From Lutibacter sp. (lineage in GTDB: Bacteria > Bacteroidota > Bacteroidia > Flavobacteriales > Flavobacteriaceae), in NCBI GenBank assembly GCA_003516285.1, contig DPCK01000133.1:31403-54270 (forward strand): DNA of 22,868 bases, given 5' to 3'. The notes under the pieces were generated by a model. It was not told where the DNA came from and made no database searches. It was given only the letters and a program-made list of their open reading frames with translations. Within the stretch, counting starts at the first letter, position 1; every line of letters begins with the position of its first letter. Both the position numbers and the translations under genes were made by a program. This document shows, in pieces, positions 7,347-15,851 of the stretch.

Positions 7347-9863
7347 ATGAAAAAAATAATTTCAATTATATTTCTAACACTCTGTTGCATCACCATCACT
7401 TTTGCACAAGCACCCAAAAAACCGACTTCTGGAGAAATCTATGAATCCATTCAAAAACTTAATTTTTTAGGAACGGTTTTGTACATCGCCGCTCATCCCG
7501 ATGATGAAAACACCCGACTTATTTCTTATTTCGCCAACGATGTAAAAGCACGAACCGCCTATTTAAGCATTACAAGAGGCGATGGCGGACAAAATTTAAT
7601 CGGACCGGAACTCAGCGAATTGCTTGGTGTCATCAGAACCCAGGAATTATTGGCGGCACGTCGCATCGATGGTGGTGAACAATATTTTACGCGCGCCAAC
7701 GATTTTGGTTATTCAAAACATCCTGAAGAAACGCTAAATATGTGGAATAAAGAAGCGGTTTTAAATGATGTGGTTGCCACCATCAGAAAATTAAAACCCG
7801 ATGTAATTATCAATCGTTTTAACCACAAAACTCCGGGAACCACGCACGGACATCATACGGCTTCAGCGATGTTAGGCTTGGAAGCTTTTGATTTGGCATC
7901 AAATAAAACCTACAAAACACATCTGCAAAACGATGCCGTTTGGCAGCCAAAACGTTTGTTTTTTAACACTTCCTGGTGGTTTTACGGCAGTGAAGAAAAT
8001 TTTAACAAAGCCGATAAAATCAATCTGATAAGTTTAGAAATTGGTTCATTTTATCCTAATAAAGGATTGTCTAACAGTGAAATAGCTTCTTTAAGCAGGA
8101 GCCGGCACCAATCCCAAGGTTTTGGAAGCACCGGATCTCGAGGCACCGAAAAGGAATATTTAGAATTTTTGAAAGGAGAATTCCCTGCCAATAAAAATGT
8201 TTTTGACGGCATAGACACTTCCTGGAATCGCGTGGAAGGCGGAAATGAAATCGGGAAAATTTTGCAAAAGGTTGAAACGGATTACAATTTTAGAAATCCG
8301 GCCGCTAGCATTCCCAATTTAATTGAAGCTTATAAATTAATCCGGCAACTGAAAGATGACCATTGGAAACAATTAAAATCGGAAGAAATTAAGGAAATTA
8401 TTGCGGCTTGCGCCGGTTTGTATCTGGAAGCTGTGGCCAATAATGCGTCAACAAGCGCAAATTCAAAAAATACGTTGAAAATTGAAGCGGTGAACAGAAG
8501 TAACGTAAATATTTCGCTTGAATCGGTGGAAATATCACCTTTAAATGCGCGATTGGATTCTTTGGTTTCCTTAAAACAAAATATTGCGAATAACTTCACA
8601 TTATCAGTTGAAATTCCTTCAGAAATTAAGCAAACTTCGTCTTATTGGCTTCGGGAAAAAGGAAGTGTCGGAATGTACCGGGTTTCCGACAAAAATTTAA
8701 TCGGTTTGCCCGAAACACCAAGAATTATCGTGGCGAATTTTAAGGTTAATTTTAACGGCTTTACAATTCTTTTTGCCAAAAATGTGGTTTATAAATACAA
8801 CGATCCCGTAAAAGGCGAAGTGTACAAACCTTTTGAAATTCTTCCCGAAGTTTCAGCTTCATTTGGAGAAAAAGTCTACATTTTTGCCAATGAAGATGCT
8901 CAAAAAATTAGCGTTAAGGTAAAAGCCATCAAGGAAAATTTAAGCGGAAATGTTGCTTTGGAGATCCCTGAATTATGGGCTGTTTCCCCAAAAAGTTTTT
9001 CATTCAGCTTAAAGGAAAAAGGCGAGGAGCAAAATTTTGAATTTGAGGTGAAACCGCCTTCTAAAGCATCCGAAGTATTTATCAATCCGGTTGTTCAAAT
9101 TGGAGACAAAAAATATACCGATGAATTGGTTGAAATTAATTACGATCACATCCCGTTTCAGTCGGTTATAATGCCTTCAGAAGCGAAAATGGTTCGATTA
9201 AATATTGAGAAAAAAGGACAAATAATAGGCTATATTCAAGGCGCCGGAGACGCGGTTCCAACAAGTTTGCGTCAAATGGGCTATACGGTTGTTGAGTTAA
9301 ATGAGGATGACATTACGCCCGAAAAATTGGAAAATTTTGATGCCATCGTATTGGGAATCAGGGCTTATAACACCAATGATCGGGCGAAATTTTATCAGAA
9401 ATTCTTGCACAGTTATACAGAAAACGGAGGAACTTTAATTGCGCAATACAACACCAGCCGCGGATTAAAAGTGGATGAAGTGGCGCCATTTCATTTAAAA
9501 TTATCAAACAACAGGGTTACGGAAGAAGATGCGGATGTTCGAATGATCAATCCTGCCCACGAATTGCTGAATTACCCGAATAAAATTACGCAAAAAGATT
9601 TTGAAGGCTGGGTTCAGGAACGCGGTTTGTATTTTCCAGTTGAATGGGATCCGAAATTTGAAACCATTTTAAGCATGAACGACAAAAACGAAACTGAAAG
9701 CCAAGGAAGTTTGTTGGTGGCTAAATACGGCAAAGGAAACTTTATTTATACCGGATTAAGTTTTTTCAGGGAACTGCCTTCTGGCGTTTCAGGCGCTTAT
9801 AAATTGTTTGCAAATATGCTGTCAATTGGAAAAAATAAGACCGAAAAACCTTTAAAAAACTAA
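7347..9863 (+). CDS. Exported PIG-L family deacetylase with C-terminal GATase-like domain
   Basis: An 838-residue protein with a Sec signal peptide ending near ITITFAQA (residues 14-22). Residues 40-180 form a PIG-L/LmbE zinc-dependent N-deacetylase domain: AAHPDDE (48-54) and HGHH (167-170) are the metal and catalytic motifs. Residues 380-600 look like beta-sandwich repeats. Residues 625-830 (GYIQGAGDAVP...LRQMGYTV, DAIVLGIRAYN) resemble a class I glutamine-amidotransferase/ThuA-like fold without an obvious catalytic cysteine. PIG-L enzymes remove acetyl from N-acetylglucosamine-type sugars; here the location would be periplasm or cell surface, and the substrate is unknown. It is followed one base later by a microprotein gene and then a sodium symporter, suggesting linked sugar processing and uptake (inference). 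Confidence 0.88.
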   Translation: MKKIISIIFLTLCCITITFAQAPKKPTSGEIYESIQKLNFLGTVLYIAAHPDDENTRLISYFANDVKARTAYLSITRGDGGQNLIGPELSELLGVIRTQELLAARRIDGGEQYFTRANDFGYSKHPEETLNMWNKEAVLNDVVATIRKLKPDVIINRFNHKTPGTTHGHHTASAMLGLEAFDLASNKTYKTHLQNDAVWQPKRLFFNTSWWFYGSEENFNKADKINLISLEIGSFYPNKGLSNSEIASLSRSRHQSQGFGSTGSRGTEKEYLEFLKGEFPANKNVFDGIDTSWNRVEGGNEIGKILQKVETDYNFRNPAASIPNLIEAYKLIRQLKDDHWKQLKSEEIKEIIAACAGLYLEAVANNASTSANSKNTLKIEAVNRSNVNISLESVEISPLNARLDSLVSLKQNIANNFTLSVEIPSEIKQTSSYWLREKGSVGMYRVSDKNLIGLPETPRIIVANFKVNFNGFTILFAKNVVYKYNDPVKGEVYKPFEILPEVSASFGEKVYIFANEDAQKISVKVKAIKENLSGNVALEIPELWAVSPKSFSFSLKEKGEEQNFEFEVKPPSKASEVFINPVVQIGDKKYTDELVEINYDHIPFQSVIMPSEAKMVRLNIEKKGQIIGYIQGAGDAVPTSLRQMGYTVVELNEDDITPEKLENFDAIVLGIRAYNTNDRAKFYQKFLHSYTENGGTLIAQYNTSRGLKVDEVAPFHLKLSNNRVTEEDADVRMINPAHELLNYPNKITQKDFEGWVQERGLYFPVEWDPKFETILSMNDKNETESQGSLLVAKYGKGNFIYTGLSFFRELPSGVSGAYKLFANMLSIGKNKTEKPLKN

Positions 9864-9864
9864 G

Positions 9865-9969
9865 ATGGACAAACAAAAATACGTCTGGAAAAAAGTGTAC
9901 ACTATCGTTCTAGTTGCAAACGCTGTTTATATAGTGCTGTTTTATTTAATTATGAAAAATTTCTCCTGA
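9865..9969 (+). CDS. 34-residue single-span membrane microprotein
   Basis: ATG at 9865 one base after the PIG-L stop, TGA at 9967-9969, one base before the symporter ATG at 9971. The product starts MDKQKYVWKKVYT, positively charged, followed by a hydrophobic span of roughly residues 13-30 (IVLVANAVYIVLFYLIM) and a short KNFS tail. This is a one-helix, N-terminus-in topology by the positive-inside rule. The exact filling of the gap between two cotranscribed genes supports it being real. Small partner proteins accompany some sodium:solute symporters (for example DUF4212 or DUF997 proteins), but this one is shorter and I do not recognise the family. A role as a symporter accessory is inference. 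Confidence 0.65.
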   Translation: MDKQKYVWKKVYTIVLVANAVYIVLFYLIMKNFS

Positions 9970-9970
9970 T

Positions 9971-11668
9971 ATGCTGTGGCTGGACTGGTTGGTGCTTATC
10001 GGAACTTTGGGTTTTATTGTAATCTATGGCGCATGGAAAACAACCGGAAGCAAAAATGTAACCGACTATATCAAAGGCGGGAGCGAAGCGAAATGGTGGA
10101 CAATTGGTCTCTCGGTTATGGCAACGCAAGCCAGCGCCATTACTTTTTTGTCAACGCCCGGCCAGGCTTTTCACAGCGGCATGGGATTTGTGCAATTTTA
10201 TTTCGGATTGCCCATTGCGATGGTGGTTATTTGCTTGGTTTTCATTCCAATTTACCACCGTTTAAACGTATTCACAGCTTATGAATATTTAGAAACCCGA
10301 TTCGATTTAAAAACACGCACCATAGCCGCTATTTTATTTTTGATTCAGCGCGGTTTGGCTGCCGGAATCACCATTTTTGCACCCGCCATTATTTTGTCGG
10401 CCGTTTTGGGTTGGGATTTAAATACTTTAAACATTATTATTGGCGTTTTGGTGATTATTTATACGGTCACTGGCGGAACAAAAGCGGTAAGTGTCACGCA
10501 AAAACAGCAAATGGCGGTCATTTTTTTCGGAATGTTTGTGGCGTTTTATTTAATTGTAAGCTATTTACCTGCTGATATTACATTTTTAAAAGCTTTGAAA
10601 ATTGCGGGAGCCAGCGGTAAAATGGAGGTGCTGGATTTCTCTTTTAATTTTGAAAATCGCTATACTTTTTGGAGTGGTATTATAGGCGGAAGCTTTTTGG
10701 CGCTTTCCTATTTCGGAACCGACCAAAGTCAGGTGCAACGTTATTTGTCGGGAAAATCGATGAAAGAAATGCAGCTCGGACTTATTTTTAACGGATTGCT
10801 AAAAGTGCCGATGCAATTTTTTATTCTGTTAGTGGGCGTGATGGTTTTTGTTTTTTATCAATTTAACGCTTCACCCTTAAATTTCAATCCGGCTGCCGAT
10901 GTCGCCGTAAAAAATTCTATTTATTCGGAGCAATATAAAGAATTGCAAAACAAACATTCGGAATTTGAACAGCGCAAATCTGTTGCGAATTTGAACTACG
11001 GAACTGCACTCGATAATGAAAATAACGCATTGCAACTAGAAGAATCGGTAAAGGAAATTCAGGTACTCAATTTATTGGAATCAGAAAACAGGGAACAAGC
11101 CAAAGAAATTATTAAAAAAGCTGATAATTTGGTGGAAACCAACGATAAAGATTATGTTTTTATCCATTTTATTCTGAACAATTTGCCACGCGGATTGATT
11201 GGTTTATTGCTGGCGGTAATTTTGTCGGCGGCAATGTCCAGCACCGCTTCTGAATTGAATGCTTTGGCAAGCACCACGGTAATCGATTTGTATAAAAGAA
11301 ACGAAAAGACAGTAAAAGACGACCGGCATTATGTGAAAGTTTCCAAATGGTTTACGCTGCTTTGGGGAATATTGGCAATCACATTTGCTTGTTTTGCCAA
11401 TTTGTTCGACAATTTAATTCAGCTGGTCAATATTATCGGTTCTATTTTTTACGGTAATATTTTGGGCATATTTTTACTGGCATTTTTCGTTAAATACGTC
11501 AAAAGCAATGCGGTTTTTGTGGCGGCATTAATCACGCAAGTCATTGTCATTATTGGCTATATTTACGATTGGATGCCTTATTTATGGTTGAATTTATTTG
11601 GCTGTATGTTGGTGATGGGTATTGCGATACTGCTTCAGGGATTTTCAGCTTCAGATGTAAAAGAGTAA
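9971..11668 (+). CDS. Sodium:solute symporter (SSS family)
   Basis: A 565-residue inner-membrane transporter with about 13 hydrophobic helices. Family marks include ATQASAITFLSTPGQAF (51-67), VTGGTKAVSVTQKQQ (166-180), GTDQSQVQRYLSGKS (249-263) and ILSAAMSSTASELNALAS (417-434); the last carries the Ser/Thr residues of the sodium site. The solute cannot be read from sequence; placement behind a secreted deacetylase hints at a sugar or amino sugar. Between residues about 298 and 398 is a long hydrophilic insertion rich in Glu, Lys, Asn and Gln, probably partly coiled coil, between two membrane helices. It is the third gene of the 7347-11668 unit, starting two bases after the microprotein stop. 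Confidence 0.9.
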   Translation: MLWLDWLVLIGTLGFIVIYGAWKTTGSKNVTDYIKGGSEAKWWTIGLSVMATQASAITFLSTPGQAFHSGMGFVQFYFGLPIAMVVICLVFIPIYHRLNVFTAYEYLETRFDLKTRTIAAILFLIQRGLAAGITIFAPAIILSAVLGWDLNTLNIIIGVLVIIYTVTGGTKAVSVTQKQQMAVIFFGMFVAFYLIVSYLPADITFLKALKIAGASGKMEVLDFSFNFENRYTFWSGIIGGSFLALSYFGTDQSQVQRYLSGKSMKEMQLGLIFNGLLKVPMQFFILLVGVMVFVFYQFNASPLNFNPAADVAVKNSIYSEQYKELQNKHSEFEQRKSVANLNYGTALDNENNALQLEESVKEIQVLNLLESENREQAKEIIKKADNLVETNDKDYVFIHFILNNLPRGLIGLLLAVILSAAMSSTASELNALASTTVIDLYKRNEKTVKDDRHYVKVSKWFTLLWGILAITFACFANLFDNLIQLVNIIGSIFYGNILGIFLLAFFVKYVKSNAVFVAALITQVIVIIGYIYDWMPYLWLNLFGCMLVMGIAILLQGFSASDVKE

Positions 11669-11726
11669 TTTTTTTAAATTTCTTTTAAGTTAAAATTATG
11701 GTATCTTTAAAAAAAAGTTGAAAATT

Positions 11727-12560
11727 ATGACAAAAGAAACTGCACTAAAACTGTTTGAGCAAAAGCAAGTTCGTTCTTTATGGAATGAAGATGAGGAAAA
11801 ATGGTATTTTTCTATTGTTGATGTTGTAGCAATTCTTACTGAGAGTAAGGATGCTCTTGCGTATTGGCGAAAACTAAAGCAAAGACTTAAAGCAGAAGGT
11901 AATGAAACCGTGACGAATTGTCACGGTTTGAAAATGATTGCCGCCGATGGTAAAATGCGAATGACCGATGTAGCTGATACAACGCATTTATTTCGATTAA
12001 TACAATCTGTTCCATCTGCAAAAGCCGAACCTTTCAAATTGTGGTTGGCCCAAGTTGGAAGCGAACGGCTTGACGAAATTCAGGATCCAGAATTGTCTAT
12101 TGACAGGGCTTTGGAAAATTATTTGCAATTGGGCTATTCTGAAAACTGGATTAATCAACGTTTAAAAAGCATTGAAATTCGCAAAGAACTAACCAATGAG
12201 TGGAAAAGTAAAGGCTTGAAAGAAGGTGCTCAATTTGCCATATTAACAGATATCATTACCAAAGCTTGGTCTGAAAAAACAACCAAAGAATATAAAATTT
12301 TGAAAGGTTTGAAAAAAGAAAATCTTCGGGACAATATGACCAATACCGAATTAATTTTAAATATGTTAGCCGAAGCTTCTACCAAAGATATTTCGCAAGC
12401 GATTGACCCAAAGAATTTTAAAGAAAGTAAAAAAGTAGCGCAACAAGGCGGCAATGTTGCTAAAGTTGCCTTAAAAGAATTGGAAGATAAAACCGGCAAA
12501 AAAGTAGTTACTGCTATTTCTGCAAAGACACTTTTAGAAAATAAAAACAGAGAAGAATAA
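11727..12560 (+). CDS. BRO-N domain protein (phage antirepressor-like)
   Basis: I prefer ATG 11727 (277 residues) over an upstream in-frame TTG at 11718. Residues 1-110 form a BRO-N domain: WYFSIVDVVAILTES, AYWRKLKQRL, then VTNCHGLKMIAADGKMR (62-78). The rest matches the common bacterial long form: KAEPFKLWLAQVGSERLDEIQDPE, EIRKELTNEWKSKG, KENLRDNMTNTELIL and GGNVAKVALKELEDKTGKKVVT. BRO-N domains bind DNA in phage and viral antirepressors; this stand-alone chromosomal type has no settled role. No integrase or phage gene is nearby, and base composition resembles its surroundings. A perfect palindrome lies within the gene at 11905-11929. It faces the DUF2911 gene across a bidirectional terminator. 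Confidence 0.85.
   Translation: MTKETALKLFEQKQVRSLWNEDEEKWYFSIVDVVAILTESKDALAYWRKLKQRLKAEGNETVTNCHGLKMIAADGKMRMTDVADTTHLFRLIQSVPSAKAEPFKLWLAQVGSERLDEIQDPELSIDRALENYLQLGYSENWINQRLKSIEIRKELTNEWKSKGLKEGAQFAILTDIITKAWSEKTTKEYKILKGLKKENLRDNMTNTELILNMLAEASTKDISQAIDPKNFKESKKVAQQGGNVAKVALKELEDKTGKKVVTAISAKTLLENKNREE
11905..11929. repeat. Perfect inverted repeat inside the BRO-N gene
   Basis: AAACCGTGAC, five-base spacer GAATT, GTCACGGTTT: 10-bp arms without mismatch. It covers codons 60-68, encoding ETVTNCHGL, the conserved VTNCH motif region of the family. Confidence 0.8.
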
Positions 12561-12625
12561 TTTAATTAGTGACTTATAAATTTGCAAAAAATCATAAGAA
12601 ATCCATTAATAACTTCCTGTAAAAT

Positions 12626-12661
12626 AAAATGGCTGCCTAAATATTTTCAGACAGCCATTTT
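12626..12661. terminator. Bidirectional terminator between BRO-N gene and DUF2911 gene
   Basis: AAAATGGCTG (12626-12635) pairs with CAGCCATTTT (12652-12661); inner bases can extend the stem past one mismatch. A T run follows on the plus side, and the minus side reads TTTTATTTTA, so it can serve both convergent genes. Confidence 0.8.
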
Positions 12662-12682
12662 TAGTAGTATTACGTAAAGTTT

Positions 12683-13174
12683 TTATTGAACCGGAATCAC
12701 GATTTTAACCTTTGCCCACTTGATGACGATTTCTTTTTCACCTATGGCATAATCAAGTGCTTCTTGATTGGTTTCGGTATTAATTGGTTTCACGTCCATT
12801 CTTAAAACATCAAGTTCCTGATTGTATCCATTGGAACCCCAGGCATCATTTTTGCTGTTTAGGATTATGACCCATTCCTTGTTTTCATTAGGAATAATGA
12901 AGAAACCGTATTTTCCAGCTTTAATTTTGGTATTTCCAATTTTAACGTCTTTGTCGAAAGAAAAAGTGGTATTTTCATTGGCTCCGGCCCTCCAAACTTT
13001 TCCGTAAGGCACAAGTTCTCCCCAAATTGTTCTTCCCTTGACGCTGGGCGAACCATAATCAACTATTGCGGTTGCTGCACCTATTTTACCAGTTGCCTGT
13101 TTTCTCGGACTTTCTTGCGCAAACGTTATTGCGGTTACCAGCAGTAACAAAAATAAAAGTTTAAATTTTTTCAT
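12683..13174 (-). CDS. DUF2911 protein, short form
   Basis: A 163-residue exported protein with a Sec signal (MKKFKLLFLLLLVTAITFAQ, residues 1-20). The mature part is a single DUF2911 domain with the signature KGRTIWGELVPYGKVWRAGANENT (about residues 46-69) and GKYGFFIIPN. The family is almost confined to Bacteroidota and has no assigned activity. It lies 86 bp downstream of a longer DUF2911 paralog on the same strand, with no clear terminator between them, so the two probably share a transcript. A strong terminator follows. Confidence 0.88.
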   Translation of the reverse strand: MKKFKLLFLLLLVTAITFAQESPRKQATGKIGAATAIVDYGSPSVKGRTIWGELVPYGKVWRAGANENTTFSFDKDVKIGNTKIKAGKYGFFIIPNENKEWVIILNSKNDAWGSNGYNQELDVLRMDVKPINTETNQEALDYAIGEKEIVIKWAKVKIVIPVQ

Positions 13175-13260
13175 TGTTTATATTTTATTTTTTTATTGGT
13201 ACAGTTGCTGCTCGCTGTTAATCATTCTACTGTGTATCAAAATTTGTTATGCTCGTTTCA

Positions 13261-14109
13261 TCATTTTTTTGACCATTCTGCAATAGATTCCTTATTCATT
13301 TTTATATAATCGGCATTTCCTGCTTTTTCAGCGGCTGCCAATGATTTTTTTGCAGTGGCAATGGCACCGGCTTTGTCTCCCAAATCTGCCTGAATCAAAC
13401 TCATTCTGCGTAAATACCAAAATGCAGGATCCTCGCCAGTAGTGGCTTTTTTCATCCATTCCAACGCTTGTTTTAAATCTTTTCCTGCAGTGTGGTAATA
13501 AGTTGCTGCTTGAAAATAATCATTTTTTGTTGGCCCTGCCATAGCAGTTTCTATACTTTTAAGAGTCGTTTTATCAGTTGGCACTTCAAATTTAACGCCT
13601 ACATAGGTATTTTCCCAAAGGATACCCAATTCCGCAGCATCATTGCTTAAATCATTCAACATCAAAGTAAATGATTCTACTTTCATAGGCATTTGCTGTA
13701 CAGTTGCAGTCGTTTTTAAAGCAACTTTGCTCTCATCCCATTTTGCCGGATTTCCCCAATTGGTGGCATCGCTGTAAAAGATTACTTCCCAGGAAGTTGC
13801 ATTTGGGATGGTGTAAATGGCATAAGTACCTTTTTTTAATTCTTTACCATCAATGGTAACGTCATCGCTGAAAGTAATTCTGGTGTTGGCATTTGCGCCG
13901 GTTCTCCAAACTTCTCCATAAGGAACCAAATCCCCAAAAATAGTTCTTCCTTTCATTCCAGGTCTTGAATATTCTACCGTAACATCGGTCAAACCAACAA
14001 CTTGTTCCACTTTTGCAGCCGGACTTGGTTGTGGTGTTTTAATCTGCGCATTTATTGCTGAAGTGACTCCAACAATGGTGAATAAGATAAATAATTTTTT
14101 AAGCATCAT
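13261..14109 (-). CDS. DUF2911 protein with C-terminal TPR-like helices
   Basis: A 282-residue exported protein with a Sec signal ending near TSAINAQ (about residue 22). Residues 25-175 are a DUF2911 domain with KGRTIFGDLVPYGEVWRTGANANT, clearly paralogous to the 163-residue neighbour. Residues 195-282 form helix pairs typical of tetratricopeptide repeats (YFQAATYYHTAGKDLKQALEW, AFWYLRRMSLIQADLGDKAG, AIATAKKSLAAAEKAG), suggesting protein-protein contact. Translation may begin at either of two adjacent ATG codons (14109 or 14106). A TATATTTG box lies 22 bp upstream. Function is unknown. Confidence 0.88.
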   Translation of the reverse strand: MMLKKLFILFTIVGVTSAINAQIKTPQPSPAAKVEQVVGLTDVTVEYSRPGMKGRTIFGDLVPYGEVWRTGANANTRITFSDDVTIDGKELKKGTYAIYTIPNATSWEVIFYSDATNWGNPAKWDESKVALKTTATVQQMPMKVESFTLMLNDLSNDAAELGILWENTYVGVKFEVPTDKTTLKSIETAMAGPTKNDYFQAATYYHTAGKDLKQALEWMKKATTGEDPAFWYLRRMSLIQADLGDKAGAIATAKKSLAAAEKAGNADYIKMNKESIAEWSKK

Positions 14110-14131
14110 AGTAATAGTTTAAGTTAAGTAT

Positions 14132-14139
14132 CAAATATA
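14132..14139 (-). promoter_or_regulatory. Probable promoter -7 box of the DUF2911 pair
   Basis: TATATTTG on the minus strand, 22 bp before the ATG at 14109. The -33 region is not clear. Confidence 0.45.
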
Positions 14140-14210
14140 GCATTTTACAGCGCCCTAAAAACACGTATTTTTTATTTTTAACAATTTTTTAAGAAGTATA
14201 AAGTTTGGGT

Positions 14211-15851
14211 TTATTGGTATTTTTTTCTTCTGAAATAGTTGAAAATGAATCCAAAAAATGCGAGAATGATTAATGGGAAAAGAATGTTTACCAATTGCCA
14301 TTTTGTGGCTTCCGCAAATGCTTTTTCCTTATTTAAGAAATCGATTTTAACTGTTTTTGAACGAAGGTTGATCAGGCCGGAATCATCCAGCAAATAATTT
14401 ACGGTATTCAGTAAAAATTCTTTGTTGCCGTAACGCTGATTGGTCCATTTATTAAGGCCTAATTCCAGCGGTTTTCCCTTGTAAAGTTCGTTGGCAATAA
14501 TGTCGCCGTCTGAAACAAATACCATTTTATTAGCAACACCAACTTCTTTTGGTCCAGAAATTTTAAAGGGTTTAATCCTTCCAAAATAAGCCGATTTAAA
14601 TTTGCCTTCCAACAAAACTGATAATGGTTTGTTTCCTTTGTTGTAATCCGCTTCATTTGGTTTTTGGGTGATGGTTCTCAAAGAAATGATGGCTGGCGTA
14701 CCAACGGATTTTGAAAGCGGCGAACTTTGCAGCAAAATAGTTTTTTGAATATTGTTTTTTAAGGTATCAATGCTGTTGGCAAATTTCAGGTTTACCGCTT
14801 CAATATTGTTATTGATTGGATGGTTATTTCTTGAATTCACCAAGGGAAAATATTCCCATAAAAATTGGCTAAATTGGGTTTGGTTTCCAATATTCCCTGT
14901 TGCCAGAGGAATTTCGGAACTGTACAAATCCGTGATTAAATCTGGGTTAATTCTAATGCCGTAATTGAAAAACAAATCGGTTAATCCTAAATCTCTTGGG
15001 TAAGCCAATGTTTCGCCGGTTTGCATTAAACTGTCCAATTCCGCCTGAACATTGTCTATCAACCACAATGTTTTTCCGCCATTCATCACAAATTGATCCA
15101 ACGTAAATTTTTCAGCCTCCGTAAATTTTTCAGTCGGTTTGGCGATGATGGCCAGGTCAAATGTTGAAATTTGCTCAAATGTTTTTTCAGGATAAACCGC
15201 CACACTGTCCAATGTAAAGGGCGCTAAAAAGTAATATTCGCCCAATTTCCGTAAAAAATCGGCCACATAAACATCGTTTAGTTCGCCGTTTCCTCTTAAA
15301 ACAGCAATTTTCTTCGATTTTTCTGAAGTAACTTTATGGATGGCGTTGGCAAAGGCAAATTCTAAATTTTGGATGGAACTTTCTAATTGCTGGTCTTGCG
15401 AATTTGAAAATACATCTTTTAAAAGCGACACATTTTCAGTCTTGTTTTTGTGGGAAACCACCGCCCAAGGAAACATGATTATTTCTGATAGTTTTCCGTT
15501 TTCCTGAATTTGTAACCGACTTGGTTCTAATCCGCTTTCAATCAATTTTTCTCCAATTTCAGCCGGATCCACAAACCTGAATTGAATATTTTTATTGAGC
15601 GCTTTCAGCTCTTCCAAATGCAACTTGGTTTCAGTCTGAAGCCGTTTAAATTCAGCAGGAAAATCGCCTTTTAAATAAACGGTAACAACAATGATATCTT
15701 TAACATTTTCAACAATTTTTTCAGTTGCTATTGATAAAGTATAACGGTTGTCTTCGGTTAAATCGAAACGTTTGTAAATTTTTGAACCAATAAAGTTCAG
15801 CAAAAAAACGCCTATCAGCAACACGATTATTTTAGAATACTTATTTTTCAT
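14211..15851 (-). CDS. gldG: Gliding motility-associated ABC transporter substrate-binding protein GldG
   Basis: A 546-residue protein anchored by an N-terminal helix (IIVLLIGVFLLNFIG, about 8-22) and a C-terminal helix (LVNILFPLIILAFFGFIFNYF, about 520-540) before a basic tail; the region between is periplasmic. The RFDLTEDNRYTLS start, KDIIVVTVYLKGDFPAEFKRLQ and ALNKNIQFRFVDP segments are typical of GldG. In Flavobacterium johnsoniae, GldA, GldF and GldG form an ABC complex needed for gliding. The start codon lies inside the end of gldF (11-bp overlap), so translation is coupled. gldA is not in this window, as is usual. Presence does not prove gliding, since non-gliding relatives keep these genes. 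Confidence 0.95.
   Translation of the reverse strand: MKNKYSKIIVLLIGVFLLNFIGSKIYKRFDLTEDNRYTLSIATEKIVENVKDIIVVTVYLKGDFPAEFKRLQTETKLHLEELKALNKNIQFRFVDPAEIGEKLIESGLEPSRLQIQENGKLSEIIMFPWAVVSHKNKTENVSLLKDVFSNSQDQQLESSIQNLEFAFANAIHKVTSEKSKKIAVLRGNGELNDVYVADFLRKLGEYYFLAPFTLDSVAVYPEKTFEQISTFDLAIIAKPTEKFTEAEKFTLDQFVMNGGKTLWLIDNVQAELDSLMQTGETLAYPRDLGLTDLFFNYGIRINPDLITDLYSSEIPLATGNIGNQTQFSQFLWEYFPLVNSRNNHPINNNIEAVNLKFANSIDTLKNNIQKTILLQSSPLSKSVGTPAIISLRTITQKPNEADYNKGNKPLSVLLEGKFKSAYFGRIKPFKISGPKEVGVANKMVFVSDGDIIANELYKGKPLELGLNKWTNQRYGNKEFLLNTVNYLLDDSGLINLRSKTVKIDFLNKEKAFAEATKWQLVNILFPLIILAFFGFIFNYFRRKKYQ

Noticed and set aside
11718..11720. TTG start for the BRO-N protein
   Set aside because: An ATG three codons later gives the usual family N-terminus; TTG remains possible but less likely.
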